NCBI RefSeq assembly: GCF_900187975.1
Contig: NZ_FZPC01000008.1
Coordinates: forward strand, 113,930 to 177,929
Direction of reading: 5' to 3'
Source of the DNA: Pseudomonas delhiensis
GTDB lineage: Bacteria > Pseudomonadota > Gammaproteobacteria > Pseudomonadales > Pseudomonadaceae
DNA: 64,000 bases
A program made the translations under genes and the position numbers. Shown here piece by piece: positions 33,255-43,095 of this stretch. The notes beneath the pieces are model-generated. The model did no database searches, was not told the origin of the DNA, and worked only from the letters and a program-made list of their open reading frames with translations. Every line of letters starts with the position of its first letter. The stretch's first letter is position 1.

Positions 33255-33358
33255 GGTGGGCTTCCTGTCTGAGCGATCAGCTCCATCTTGCCTGCTTATT
33301 TGCAGGAAGGGGATGACGGATTTTGTGCCTGAACGGTGAGCCGACCAGTTGCTCCGGC

Positions 33359-33998
33359 GGCACATCCCCGCATACGCGGGGAATACCTACGGACGGGGCG
33401 AACGAGCAACTTGTTGTTCGGTTCATCTCCACACCTGCGGGGAACACGGGGCCGTGGACTACGAGACCCGCGAGATCAATCGGTTCATCCCCGCACCTGC
33501 GGGGAACACGCCTACAAGGCCTGGCTGGCGGCCCGCCGCGACGGTTCATCCCCGCACCTGCGGGGAACACCGCGACTAGGCCAAGACATCCGGACTCGTC
33601 GCCGGTTCATCCCCGCATCTGCGGGGAACACCGTACTGAAGCCCGGCGGCCATCTGCTGGCGTTCGGTTCATCCCCGCACCTGCGGGGAATACCGGGTGC
33701 CCAGGACAGCCGCATAGTGCGGGTCCGGTTCATCCCCGCACCTGCGGGGAACACCCGGCCTTTCTTGAAATCGCTCATGGGGTTTCCGGTTCATCCCCGC
33801 ACCTGCGGGGAACACATCATCGGCTGGACCGTCATCAGCGTCCTGACCGGTTCATCCCCGCACCTGCGGGGAACACAAGTTGCCTGACGCTACGGTTGTG
33901 AATGCCGTCGGTTCATCCCCGCACCTGCGGGGAACACGATAGTGGACATCAGGGGGCTCCTGGCGGGAACGGTTCATCCCCGCACCTGCGGGGAACAC
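33359..33998 (-). CRISPR. CRISPR array 1 (type I-E), 11 repeats and 10 spacers
   Basis: Repeats of 28 bp start at 33359, 33420, 33482, 33543, 33604, 33666, 33727, 33788, 33849, 33910 and 33971. The plus-strand consensus is GGTTCATCCCCGC, loop ACCT, GCGGGGAACAC. Spacers are 33 nt, except two of 34 nt (before the repeats at 33482 and 33666). The repeats at 33359 and 33420 are degenerate, so this is the trailer end and the leader is at 33999 onward. Transcription therefore runs on the minus strand, giving repeats that begin GTGTTCCCCGC. Repeat variants include loop ATCT at 33604 and AATAC ends at 33359 and 33666. It lies directly downstream of cas2. Confidence 0.97.
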
Positions 33999-34064
33999 TC
34001 TTAGCGTAACCAACTGTTCTACAAAGAGAAAATCAGCCGCTAAAAATCTACCGAATTTTTCTCC
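33999..34064 (-). promoter_or_regulatory. Leader of CRISPR array 1
   Basis: This AT-rich 66-bp stretch between the cas2 stop and the first intact repeat has the polarity expected of a leader. TCTACCGA at 34047-34054 is exactly 48 bp from the repeat, as in leader 2. TAACCAACTGTTC at 34007-34019 occupies the position of the IHF-like site of leader 2 but matches the consensus less well. Confidence 0.75.
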
Positions 34065-35277
<1,213 letters not shown>

Positions 35278-35278
<1 letters not shown>

Positions 35279-35889
35279 CAACCCCGCCCCAGGCTGAGCA
35301 GGCCGCAACCGAAGGCCTTGCCCGGCCCGATACCGGCACGCAGCGCCTGGGCCAGCGCAGCCGGGTCGCGGACTTGCAGGCGCCCCTCGAAGCACACCCT
35401 CAGCAGGCTGATGCGATGCTCGCTCTTGCGGCTGCGCAGCAATTCGCTGCCGGTCACCAAGGCGGCCTCCACCGAGAAACCGAGCCGTTCGCCCTGTCGA
35501 GCGAGCCAGGCCAGTTGGGCGTCCTCCGCCACCAGTCCCAGACGCTTGCCTTCGCGCGTCACCGTCGGGTTGGCGAACAGCCGGAAACGGAAGCGCTCCC
35601 CCTCCTGCAGCCATTGCTCCGGCGCCAGTGGGCGGGTTTCCACCGGCCCCTTGAGGTAGTTCGGCAGGGCCTGGAGCACCGACCAGTCGGCCACCTCCTG
35701 TGCCTGGACCAGCACCACCGGATCGCTCCAGGCGGAGGTCGGTTCCGCTCGCCAGAGGATGCGTGGCGGCGAGTGCTGCTCATCGCGGACAAAGGCGCGC
35801 ACCAGGGTACGGTGCATCTCGTAGGCATCGCCGAGGTCGCGCCGCGCCTGGGCGCTACGCGGGTCAAGCCGCAGTCGGGTCAGGTGCAT
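35278..35889 (-). CDS. cas6e: CRISPR pre-crRNA endoribonuclease Cas6e (CasE)
   Basis: The 203-residue protein cuts the repeat hairpin and stays bound to the crRNA 3' end in Cascade. DLGDAYEMHRTLVRAFV near residue 18 contains the conserved His (near 26) used in catalysis. The glycine-rich loop AGIGPGKAFGCGLLSLGRG at the C-terminus is the Cas6/RAMP signature. It overlaps the end of cas5e by 26 bp and cas1 by one base. This single Cas6e must process both arrays, whose repeat hairpins differ in the loop but share the stem. Confidence 0.95.
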
Positions 35890-36535
35890 GCGCGCCTCCG
35901 GGGGTGAACAGTGCGGATTTGACGAAGCGCGGGCCGAAACGCCGCTCGGCGAAGGGGGCAACCGGTTGGTCCAGGCGCACACTGCCTTCGTTGGGGTGCT
36001 CGAGCAGTAGCCGCCTGGGCGTTCGCGGCGTACCACCTTCCAGCAGGCAGAAACAGTTCGCCAACGCATACTCCAGCGACTGGTCGCGTAGTCCCTCGGG
36101 CAAATGGACAGGCGATGTCGGGACAAAGCTCTTGCGCCCCAGCGCCAACGGCCAGACCGGACGGGCCAGGGCGGCATGGACGTCGGCCAGCAGCGCACGC
36201 TCACCCTCCAGGCCGACCAGGAACACCGCGTCCGCCAGGTAGTAGCGAGGGCTGACGACAGTGCGATCGAGGTCGGGCTTGCCGCTGGAGGCGATCACCA
36301 CGCCGGTGGCGGTCTGGTAGTCGCGCATCGGCACGCCTTCGCGTTCGACACGCACGCCCATGCGCAAGGCCGCCAGGTCATCCACCGGCTCGCGGCGGTC
36401 ACGGCCGAGCGCGGCGCAGACCAGGCCGAGCACCCCGGATTTGGAGGGCTCCAGTTGGGTATCGCGTTCGTCGAAGCGGCTGGTGGTGCCCCAGGATTGC
36501 ATCGGCCCCTGCAGGCGCAACAGCAAGGTGGCCAT
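35864..36535 (-). CDS. cas5e: Cascade subunit Cas5e (CasD)
   Basis: The 223-residue RAMP protein binds the crRNA 5' handle in Cascade. MATLLLRLQGPMQSWGTTSR is the typical Cas5e start, FDERDTQLEPSKSGVLGLVC follows closely, and RDYQTATGVV and KSFVPTSPVHLPEGL are further family elements. The ATG at 36535 comes two bases after the cas7e stop. The larger frame to 36808 is rejected because it would lie inside cas7e. It overlaps cas6e by 26 bp. Confidence 0.95.
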   Translation of the reverse strand: MATLLLRLQGPMQSWGTTSRFDERDTQLEPSKSGVLGLVCAALGRDRREPVDDLAALRMGVRVEREGVPMRDYQTATGVVIASSGKPDLDRTVVSPRYYLADAVFLVGLEGERALLADVHAALARPVWPLALGRKSFVPTSPVHLPEGLRDQSLEYALANCFCLLEGGTPRTPRRLLLEHPNEGSVRLDQPVAPFAERRFGPRFVKSALFTPGGAHAPDPTAA

Positions 36536-36537
36536 GC

Positions 36538-37671
36538 TCAAGCCCCCAGCGCATCGGCCGCCAGTTCGCGCGCGCGTTGGGCCAGGGCGGCCAGGCTGGC
36601 CAGCCGTTCCCCCTTGTCCGCCGGCCAGCGGTCGGTGAGGTCGAGGCTGAGCCAACGGTCCTGCGGCGCCCCATAGACAGGCGCCAGCTTGTCTTCGTAG
36701 GCAGTCAGGCGCTCGACCGACTGCTCGGTGAGCGCCTGGTCGGCACGCGGCGACACCGGCCGCTCGAAGGCATTGGCCAGGCTCAGGGGGCTGGCATGAC
36801 GCAGGCATACGCCGATGAATTCGGGCGGGTTGTGCGCGGCGAAGCTGTTCTGCTTGCCGGTGGGGATGGCCAGCGCCAGGGCCCGGGTAAAGGCCTCCAC
36901 CGCCGAAAGCGCCAGCTCCCGGTCCTCCTGCAGGTTGCCCAGCAACTTGCGCAGGTCGAGCACGGCATAGCGGTAGAGGGTGGCGGAGTTGAATTCCACC
37001 TGGCCGATCATCCCGGCACCGGTCTCGCCTTCATCGCCCTTGTCGTCCACCGCGGTGAAGTAGTCGAACTCGCGCTCCACCCGATGGGTGCTGATGGCAT
37101 GGGCCACCTGGCAGGCGGCGTCCTGGTTGACCGCCGGCATGTCCGCCAGCATACGGCCGAACAGCGCGACGTCGACGGCCTTGCCGCCGTCCAGCAGGGC
37201 CTTGGCCTTCTTGATGATTTCCGCTGGCAGGCTCGCCTTGGCGTCCTTCTTGCTCTTCTTGTCGCCGCCGACCGGCAGTTCGTCCCAGTGCTGTTCGATC
37301 AACGCGGCAAAGGCCGCCACCTCGCCCTCACCGAGGAACAGCAGGTACTCGGTCTTGCCGTCGTCCTTGAGCTTGAGGCCGGCGGCGCCCAGGGCAGCCT
37401 CGACCTTGGCGCCGGCTTCCTCGGCATCACGTCCGGCCAGGCGTTCGAGCAGCAGGGCCTTGAGTTTCTTGGTACGAATGCCGCGGTTGGCCTCGGGCAG
37501 CAGTTCGTGTTGTTTCGCGGCAAGGCGCACGGCCCGCTTGAAGCACTGGCTGCTCACCCGTGCACGGCGCTGGCCACCGAAAATGGCGTCCTTCGGGGCC
37601 CCGGTGTCGTCGCGGTTGAGGTTGGAGGGTGCGAAGTTCTGGATCAGGTGGAATTCGAGGAACAGGCTCAT
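36538..37671 (-). CDS. cas7e: Cascade backbone subunit Cas7e (CasC)
   Basis: The 377-residue protein forms the six-copy helical backbone that holds the crRNA. FLEFHLIQNFAPSNLNRDD and then PKDAIFGGQRRARVSSQC, with FKRAVR next, are the diagnostic Cas7e N-terminal motifs. GAGMIGQVEFNSATLYRYA and GKQNSFAAHNPPEF are later ones. The length agrees with E. coli CasC. The ATG at 37671 has AAGGAAGACTTC upstream. It follows cse2 by 11 bp. Confidence 0.96.
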   Translation of the reverse strand: MSLFLEFHLIQNFAPSNLNRDDTGAPKDAIFGGQRRARVSSQCFKRAVRLAAKQHELLPEANRGIRTKKLKALLLERLAGRDAEEAGAKVEAALGAAGLKLKDDGKTEYLLFLGEGEVAAFAALIEQHWDELPVGGDKKSKKDAKASLPAEIIKKAKALLDGGKAVDVALFGRMLADMPAVNQDAACQVAHAISTHRVEREFDYFTAVDDKGDEGETGAGMIGQVEFNSATLYRYAVLDLRKLLGNLQEDRELALSAVEAFTRALALAIPTGKQNSFAAHNPPEFIGVCLRHASPLSLANAFERPVSPRADQALTEQSVERLTAYEDKLAPVYGAPQDRWLSLDLTDRWPADKGERLASLAALAQRARELAADALGA

Positions 37672-37682
37672 GAAGTCTTCCT

Positions 37683-38204
37683 TTACTCGCTATCGGTGTA
37701 TTCGCTGACGGGCTGGGCGGCCCGGTAGAAGTCGCGGGCCCAGCGCTGGCGCAGACGGCTCGGGTCGGTGCCGGGGTTCAGCCACTGCGACAGGTCCACC
37801 AGCAGGCGGGCATGATCAAAACCGATGCCATCGGCGGCCAGCAGGCTGACGGCCTGGCGCAGGTACTCGACGATGTTCTCGGCATCGGCGCCGAGCAGGG
37901 CAACGAAGCGGCTTTCGATGCTCGGGCTCTGCCGCAGGCGCAGCAGCTCACCCAAGGCCGCGGCGAAACTCTGCGGCCGCCGCAGCGGGTGGCGCGCGAA
38001 CAACCCCGCCACGGCATACAGCGCCAGCCGATGGGCATCGCGCTCATGGGCGGCAGCACCGGCGAAGCGCTCGACATAGGGAAAGGCCCTGGGGTAGGCG
38101 CCCGGCTCGAAGGCCAGGCTATGGCGCAATGCGGCCATGGCCCCGCGGTCCCAGTCCTTGAGCGCGGCCAGGTACTCGATGAACTTTTCGGCGTGGTCAC
38201 TCAC
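37683..38204 (-). CDS. cse2: Cascade small subunit Cse2 (CasB, Cas11e)
   Basis: This 173-residue all-helical protein is the small subunit, present twice in Cascade, that stabilises the R-loop. KFIEYLAALKDWDRGAMAAL and RHSLAFEPGAYPRAFPYVERF (given here as RHSLAFEPGAYP and RAFPYVERF) are typical of CasB. The start is a GTG at 38204 rather than an upstream ATG. It overlaps the cse1 stop by four bases (GTGA), and AAGGAGG lies seven bases before it. No in-frame ATG gives a sensible N-terminus. Confidence 0.93.
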   Translation of the reverse strand: MSDHAEKFIEYLAALKDWDRGAMAALRHSLAFEPGAYPRAFPYVERFAGAAAHERDAHRLALYAVAGLFARHPLRRPQSFAAALGELLRLRQSPSIESRFVALLGADAENIVEYLRQAVSLLAADGIGFDHARLLVDLSQWLNPGTDPSRLRQRWARDFYRAAQPVSEYTDSE

Positions 38205-39766
38205 GACATGGCCTCCTTGTCTACGTCTATGGTGGGATCGTCGGAAATCGCCAACTGCGCCTTCAGCAGGCCACGGAAGCGGGGCCAATAGCGGGCGTCG
38301 GCGCGCAAGGCACGGGAGGAGTACCCCAGCCCGGCCAGGACCTGCTGCCAGGCCGCCTCGGCAGAGCGATGCAGAACACCGCGCCAGAGAGACTCCGCTT
38401 CGTCCAGCGCCCCGGCGCCGATGCCGTCGAGCAACTCGGGCAGGGCCCGCTCCGCTGCCGCGAAGTAGCTGGCGGCCAGCGGCCCGGCGTCCACCAGGCT
38501 GCGCGCCCGGGCCCGGGTGTCCTTGCTGGCGGGGTCAGGCAGGGTCTCGGCGAGCATGCCGCTGGCCAGGCGCCTCAGTTCCAGGAACAGCGTCTCGGCC
38601 AGTTCCAGGCGCCCGCGTAGGTAGAGGGCCTTGTCCGGCTCCAGAAGCAGGGCCGACGGCAGGGAAATCCGCTCCAGGCGCCAGCGCAGCAGCTTGGCCT
38701 GGTCGCTGGCCAGGCCGGCGACCAGTAATGGCTGGTGCACCGGCTCGAAGTGCGCCAGGTTGCCATGCAACCCGATCGCGTTCTGCACCACCGCGGCGGC
38801 CTGGCTGCCCGCGCCCGCATGGGGCACCAGCGCCGGCAGGTCTCGCCACAGGGCGCGCCCTTCGCTGAAGGTCAGCCGCACCAGGCCGTTACTGCCGGCC
38901 CGGAAGCTGGCCATCGGGTCCGGCGCGTTCGGGTCCTCACCCAAGGCCAGGCCGGCAGCATAGTGCAGCCAGCGCACGTTGCCGTCCGCCTCGCGGCGCA
39001 GCAGTACTGCACGGCTCAAGCGGGTGTAGCGATCATTGGGGCCTGTGGCCAGAAGCGGCTCCCCGCGCAAGGCGGCAATGCTTGGCGACTCACGCTCCCA
39101 GGTCGGCAGATCGGGCTCGGCGTCGTTGCGAGGCGCAGGGTGCAATGCGAGGCAGAGCGTTTGCGCCAGGTTTTCCCCCAACGGCAGCACCGCCGCCGTA
39201 TTGGCCAAGGCACCGGCCTTGTCCGAGTCGCGCAGGCTCTTGACCAGGCCGCCGGGCGTGAACTGCAGGAAACCGAGCAGGGTGGCGAGGGCCAGCGCAG
39301 GCCGAATGGCCGTCGGCGTCAGGTCGCAGGCATGATCGAACACCATTGGTGCATTGCCACTGGCGCTGGCAAGGGCGATCTGCGTCCAGGGCTTGTACTT
39401 GTCGCGGGTTTCCTCGGCTGTCGCCAGTGCGGCCACCTGCATGAAAGGCTGCTCGGGGTGGAACAGCCAGAAGCGCTCGCGCCAGGTTTCCAGGTAGCCG
39501 CGGATCTCGGCCTGCGGCAGCCCTTCGCGGAACCAGCGGGCACGGTCCTTTTCCCGCCAGCGGCCGAACGCCTCGCTCAGCGCCCGGTGGGTGATGGCCA
39601 GCAGCAGCCGGTAGTGCGCCACCAGGTTGGGCGGCGCGGTGTCCGCCAGGGCGACGATCTCGCCGCTGCGGGCGAATACCTCAAGCAGCCCCAACTCCTC
39701 GACGCGCCCGTCGGCAAAGCGCACCAGTAGCCAGGGTTCGTCCAGCAGGCAGAAGTCCTTGTTCAT
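38201..39766 (-). CDS. cse1: Cascade large subunit Cse1 (CasA, Cas8e)
   Basis: The 521-residue protein recognises the PAM and recruits Cas3. FCLLDEPWLLVRFADG at the N-terminus is the near-invariant Cse1 start, FWLFHPEQPFMQVA near residue 98 is another, and the C-terminal four-helix bundle (from about residue 370) ends near DPTIDVDKEAMS. The length is close to the 502 residues of E. coli CasA. Its ATG at 39766 overlaps the cas3 stop by four bases, and it is coupled to cse2 by a GTGA overlap. Confidence 0.95.
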   Translation of the reverse strand: MNKDFCLLDEPWLLVRFADGRVEELGLLEVFARSGEIVALADTAPPNLVAHYRLLLAITHRALSEAFGRWREKDRARWFREGLPQAEIRGYLETWRERFWLFHPEQPFMQVAALATAEETRDKYKPWTQIALASASGNAPMVFDHACDLTPTAIRPALALATLLGFLQFTPGGLVKSLRDSDKAGALANTAAVLPLGENLAQTLCLALHPAPRNDAEPDLPTWERESPSIAALRGEPLLATGPNDRYTRLSRAVLLRREADGNVRWLHYAAGLALGEDPNAPDPMASFRAGSNGLVRLTFSEGRALWRDLPALVPHAGAGSQAAAVVQNAIGLHGNLAHFEPVHQPLLVAGLASDQAKLLRWRLERISLPSALLLEPDKALYLRGRLELAETLFLELRRLASGMLAETLPDPASKDTRARARSLVDAGPLAASYFAAAERALPELLDGIGAGALDEAESLWRGVLHRSAEAAWQQVLAGLGYSSRALRADARYWPRFRGLLKAQLAISDDPTIDVDKEAMS

Positions 39767-42447
39767 GCCATTCCCTCATTCGCTCCATCGACAGGTCCAT
39801 ACACCAACCCAAGCACGCTATCCAGCCGCAGGCTCAGGCCTTCCCCAGGGTATTGCCCCTGCCGCAACGGCAATGGATAGCAGTTCCGCAGCAGCGGATG
39901 CTCGAACGCGGCGGGCAGGTCGATACGCTTGAAGTGCGCGACCAATGCCCGGCGAGACACTTTCAATTGGCGCTCGTACAAGCGGCGGGCCTGGGCATCG
40001 TCCAGCGGTCGTGCCGGGTCGAATGACGGCTCGCCGGGGCGCACGCACCAGCCGCCCTCCACTTCCTCGACCGGGATCAGGGTGATCGACTCTGGTCCCA
40101 GGCGCGTCCTGTTCTCCAGCCCGACACCTTCGCCCTCCTCGCTGCCTCGCGGTTTTCCGTTGTAGGCGCTGCGCGGCTCCTCCGCAGGATCGATAGCGAT
40201 GTTGAAGGATTCGCGCCGCTCCTTCTGCACCCGCGCCAGGTATTCGCCATAGGATTCGATCTCGATCAGTGCCCTGGCCTTCTCTTCCAGACCATCGGGC
40301 AAGGGATCGTCGCCATATACCGCCTGGACCAGGCGATCGATATCCGCAGGCAGGCTCAGGCTTTCCCCGTCCCGCAACAGCGCCCAGGTACGCAGCAGGA
40401 TGTAGGCATCGTAGACATGGCGCCAGGCGGTGTTCTCGAGTTCGGGCAATTCGCCGTTCCGCAGGCCGGCCACCCACAGGCAGGCCTGCACGTGCTTAGC
40501 GGGACGCTCACGGTCATGGCGGTGCAGCCGCCCGGCACGCTGCAGCAACAGGTCGACCGGCGCCAGGTCGCTGAGCATGAAGTCGAAATCGATATCGAGG
40601 GATTGCTCTGCCACCTGGGTGGCGACCAGCAATGCCCGCCGCGGGCGGTCCCCCTGGGTGCCGAAGGCGGCAAGCACCTCGCGCTCGCGTTCGGCGCGCT
40701 CATCCGCAGGAAAACGGGCATGGAACAACAGCAGCGGGACCTCATCGCCGAGACGCTGGCGCAAGCCGATGTAGAGCTTCTGCGCCCGTTCCACGGTATT
40801 GACGATCAGTGCCCCGCAGCCGCCGCCTGCGAGCAGTTCGACCGCCGTATCGGCCAGCGTGTCCAGGCTTTCGTCCAGCCCAGCCAGGCGGATCGACGAC
40901 TGCGGCCGGGCGCCGAAGTGCTCGCCCTGTATGCCGCCCTCGTCGGCGACCAGCAGGCGCGGATAGTCCAGCTCCGGCACCTGGTCCGGCGACACGCCCC
41001 AGGCTCGCAACAGTTCGGCGCGCCGTCCCAGCGGCAAGGTCGCGCTCATCAGCACCACCGAGCAGCCCAGCGCTTTCAGCCAGCGCAGCAAGGCAGCGAT
41101 CAGGCCGGAGGTGTAGGTGTCGTAGGCATGGACCTCATCCAGCACCACGACGCGATTGGCCAGCCCCCACAGGCGGACGAAGTGGTGCTTGACGTTCAGC
41201 GCAGCGAACAGCGCCTGATCGATGGTGCCGACGCCATAAGCCGACAACAGAGGACGCTTGCGTTGGGAAAACCAGGCCGAAGCCGAGAGGCTCTCGGCGG
41301 AGGAATGGTCGATGCCGCGCAGATGGCGGACCTGCTCGTTCATTCCAGCCCCGCCATGGACCAACTGCACATCCAGCGGGCCAGTCGTGAACTGCTCCAG
41401 AAAGGTCAAGGCCCGGTCGAACAGCGCGTTGCCGGTGGCCTGGGTCGGCAGCGCCACGTACAGACCGCGATGGCCATTGGCGGCCTGCAGGCGCAGGTGG
41501 GCAAGAAAGGCGAACTCGGTCTTGCCCTCGCCCATCGGAGCCTCCACCACGACGAGCGCGGGCCCGCGGACGCCTTGTAACAGTTGGTCGCCAACCCGCT
41601 GGAGAGGACGTGCGGACAGCCCGGGACGCCCGACGATACGGGCCAGCACGGCGTCGGTATCCGCCGGCCCGGCCAGCAGGGGCCGGTAGGGCCGCCAGCC
41701 GATCTGGCTGAAGGCCAGGCGGGCCAGTCGGCAGGCATTCCGGAAATAGTCGGCCAGGTCGTCGAACCCACGCTGGTCGGGCACGAACCATTCCGGATTG
41801 GAGGCGATCCAGTCCGCCGCGCTGGTCAGCCCGGCCAGCCAGTTCACCGCCGGGAGGGAAAGCTCATCGAGCGCTGGAGCCCCATTGGGCGCCAGGACCT
41901 GCCAGTAGCCACGCAGAATCTCGTCGCGCACGGCCGGCCAGGTGGCGGGCTCAGCCAAAGGCCTGCCCTGGTTCGTTTCGTCGGGAAGAAAGTGATAGCC
42001 GTGGTGGGCGCTGACCGCCTGGACCGCATCCCGCAGCCAACCTGCCTCGATGGCGACCACACCCAGCAAGGCCCTACCCAGCAGGCTGGCTGTCGCGAGG
42101 TCGTGTCGGCCCTGGTTGCAGGCACTGGCAGGGAAGGCCAGCCCATGGGCCTGGTCGGCCGCCATGCCATCCGGCCACTTCGCCTGGAAGCCGGGAATGG
42201 CTTTGCCGAAATCGTGCAACCCGGCGATGGCGGCTACCCAGCGCCCGACTTCGGCCTCGTCGACGCCAAGGGCACGGGAGGCCCAACGTCGAGTCGAGGC
42301 GGGCTCGATTTCCAGCAGCGTTTCGGCCACCGCCGCCACATCCAGCAGGTGCGCCAGCAGCCCATGGCCGCCCTCGTCGCCGCTCTTCGCCCAGACTGCA
42401 CGACCAGCAGCGCTGAGACCGGAAAACGACAGCCTGCCTTCGCCCAT
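39763..42447 (-). CDS. cas3: CRISPR-associated helicase-nuclease Cas3 (type I-E)
   Basis: The 894-residue protein degrades target DNA recruited by Cascade. The N-terminal HD nuclease has HGLLAHLLDVAAVAE (near residue 28), GLHDFGKAIPGFQ (about 77) and VSAHHGYHF. The SF2 helicase has MGEGKTEFAFLAH (Walker A, about 310), DEVHAYDTYT (motif II, about 440), SATLPLGRR and QRAGRLHRHDR (motif VI). The start at 42447 is chosen because GGAGG lies seven bases upstream; a TTG eight codons earlier would bypass it. All catalytic residues seem intact. Only a weak promoter (TTGACG at 42517-42522 on the minus strand) is visible in the 124 bp before array 2. Confidence 0.96.
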   Translation of the reverse strand: MGEGRLSFSGLSAAGRAVWAKSGDEGGHGLLAHLLDVAAVAETLLEIEPASTRRWASRALGVDEAEVGRWVAAIAGLHDFGKAIPGFQAKWPDGMAADQAHGLAFPASACNQGRHDLATASLLGRALLGVVAIEAGWLRDAVQAVSAHHGYHFLPDETNQGRPLAEPATWPAVRDEILRGYWQVLAPNGAPALDELSLPAVNWLAGLTSAADWIASNPEWFVPDQRGFDDLADYFRNACRLARLAFSQIGWRPYRPLLAGPADTDAVLARIVGRPGLSARPLQRVGDQLLQGVRGPALVVVEAPMGEGKTEFAFLAHLRLQAANGHRGLYVALPTQATGNALFDRALTFLEQFTTGPLDVQLVHGGAGMNEQVRHLRGIDHSSAESLSASAWFSQRKRPLLSAYGVGTIDQALFAALNVKHHFVRLWGLANRVVVLDEVHAYDTYTSGLIAALLRWLKALGCSVVLMSATLPLGRRAELLRAWGVSPDQVPELDYPRLLVADEGGIQGEHFGARPQSSIRLAGLDESLDTLADTAVELLAGGGCGALIVNTVERAQKLYIGLRQRLGDEVPLLLFHARFPADERAEREREVLAAFGTQGDRPRRALLVATQVAEQSLDIDFDFMLSDLAPVDLLLQRAGRLHRHDRERPAKHVQACLWVAGLRNGELPELENTAWRHVYDAYILLRTWALLRDGESLSLPADIDRLVQAVYGDDPLPDGLEEKARALIEIESYGEYLARVQKERRESFNIAIDPAEEPRSAYNGKPRGSEEGEGVGLENRTRLGPESITLIPVEEVEGGWCVRPGEPSFDPARPLDDAQARRLYERQLKVSRRALVAHFKRIDLPAAFEHPLLRNCYPLPLRQGQYPGEGLSLRLDSVLGLVYGPVDGANEGMA

Positions 42448-42571
42448 CCGGGAACCTCCACTGTCCACCAATGGCGTTCGACATTATTGCAAAATGCCAG
42501 CATTCGCCAGCATCTGCGTCAATGACACACAGAGGGCGACGATAGCCCTTGAAGGCGAACGAAGCGCCATC

Positions 42572-43032
42572 GAGGCATCCCCGCATATGCGGGGAACATT
42601 CACCCCATATCTCGGAGCGCTTGTTCACGTACGGTTCACCCCCACGCCCAAGCGCGCGGGGAACACAACCTGCTCACTTAGGAGGAAGCTGATTATGACG
42701 GTTCATCCCCGCATACGCGGGGAACACGATGCCCAGCAGGGGCGTGCCGAGCTGCAGAACGGTTCATCCCCGCATACGCGGGGAACACTCCGTCCAGTTC
42801 GGCGCCCCGGTGTTCCAGGCCGGTTCATCCCCGCATACGCGGGGAACACGCCACGACCGACATGGAAGCTCCGAAGAAAACCGGTTCATCCCCGCATACG
42901 CGGGGAACACGTTATTCGAAGAGTAGATCGTCCCGCCGCTAACGGTTCATCCCCGCATACGCGGGGAACACTAAGCGCAAGCAAGAGCGCACCCGCAAGG
43001 AGTCGGTTCATCCCCGCATACGCGGGGAACAC
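42572..43032 (-). CRISPR. CRISPR array 2 (type I-E), 8 repeats and 7 spacers
   Basis: Repeats start at 42572, 42633, 42700, 42761, 42822, 42883, 42944 and 43005. The plus-strand consensus is GGTTCATCCCCGC, loop ATAC, GCGGGGAACAC: the same stem as array 1 with a different loop. All seven spacers are 33 nt. The repeat at 42572 is degenerate (GAGGCATC start, CAT end). The one at 42633 is expanded to 34 bp, with CACGCCCAAGCGCGC in its middle. These mark the trailer end, so the leader is at 43033 onward and the array is read on the minus strand, toward cas3. Confidence 0.97.
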
Positions 43033-43095
43033 ACTTCCCGCAACCTATTGATCCAGCGCCGTTTTTTCAAGACTCTCTTTTCTACCGACCTTTCC
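43033..43095 (-). promoter_or_regulatory. Leader of CRISPR array 2
   Basis: Only 63 bp separate the last repeat from the acyl-CoA dehydrogenase stop, so the leader occupies the whole gap. TCTACCGA at 43081-43088 is 48 bp from the repeat, as in leader 1. Read on the minus strand, 43053 to 43041 is GATCAATAGGTTG, matching the IHF consensus WATCAANNNNTTR at all but the first base and ending 8 bp from the repeat. Confidence 0.72.

Noticed and set aside
33323-33901. Long plus-strand open frames across array 1 encoding Arg/Gly/Pro/His-rich repeats (SSPHLRGT, VHPRTCGEH, FIPAPAGNT)
   Set aside because: They are translations of the CRISPR repeat in its frames with spacers between; spacing follows the 61-bp period, and the array is transcribed from the other strand.
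42500-43051. Plus-strand open frame over array 2 and its trailer
   Set aside because: Also CRISPR repeat translation (SSPHTRGT, FIPAYAGNT); no ribosome binding site and it runs through non-coding leader sequence.
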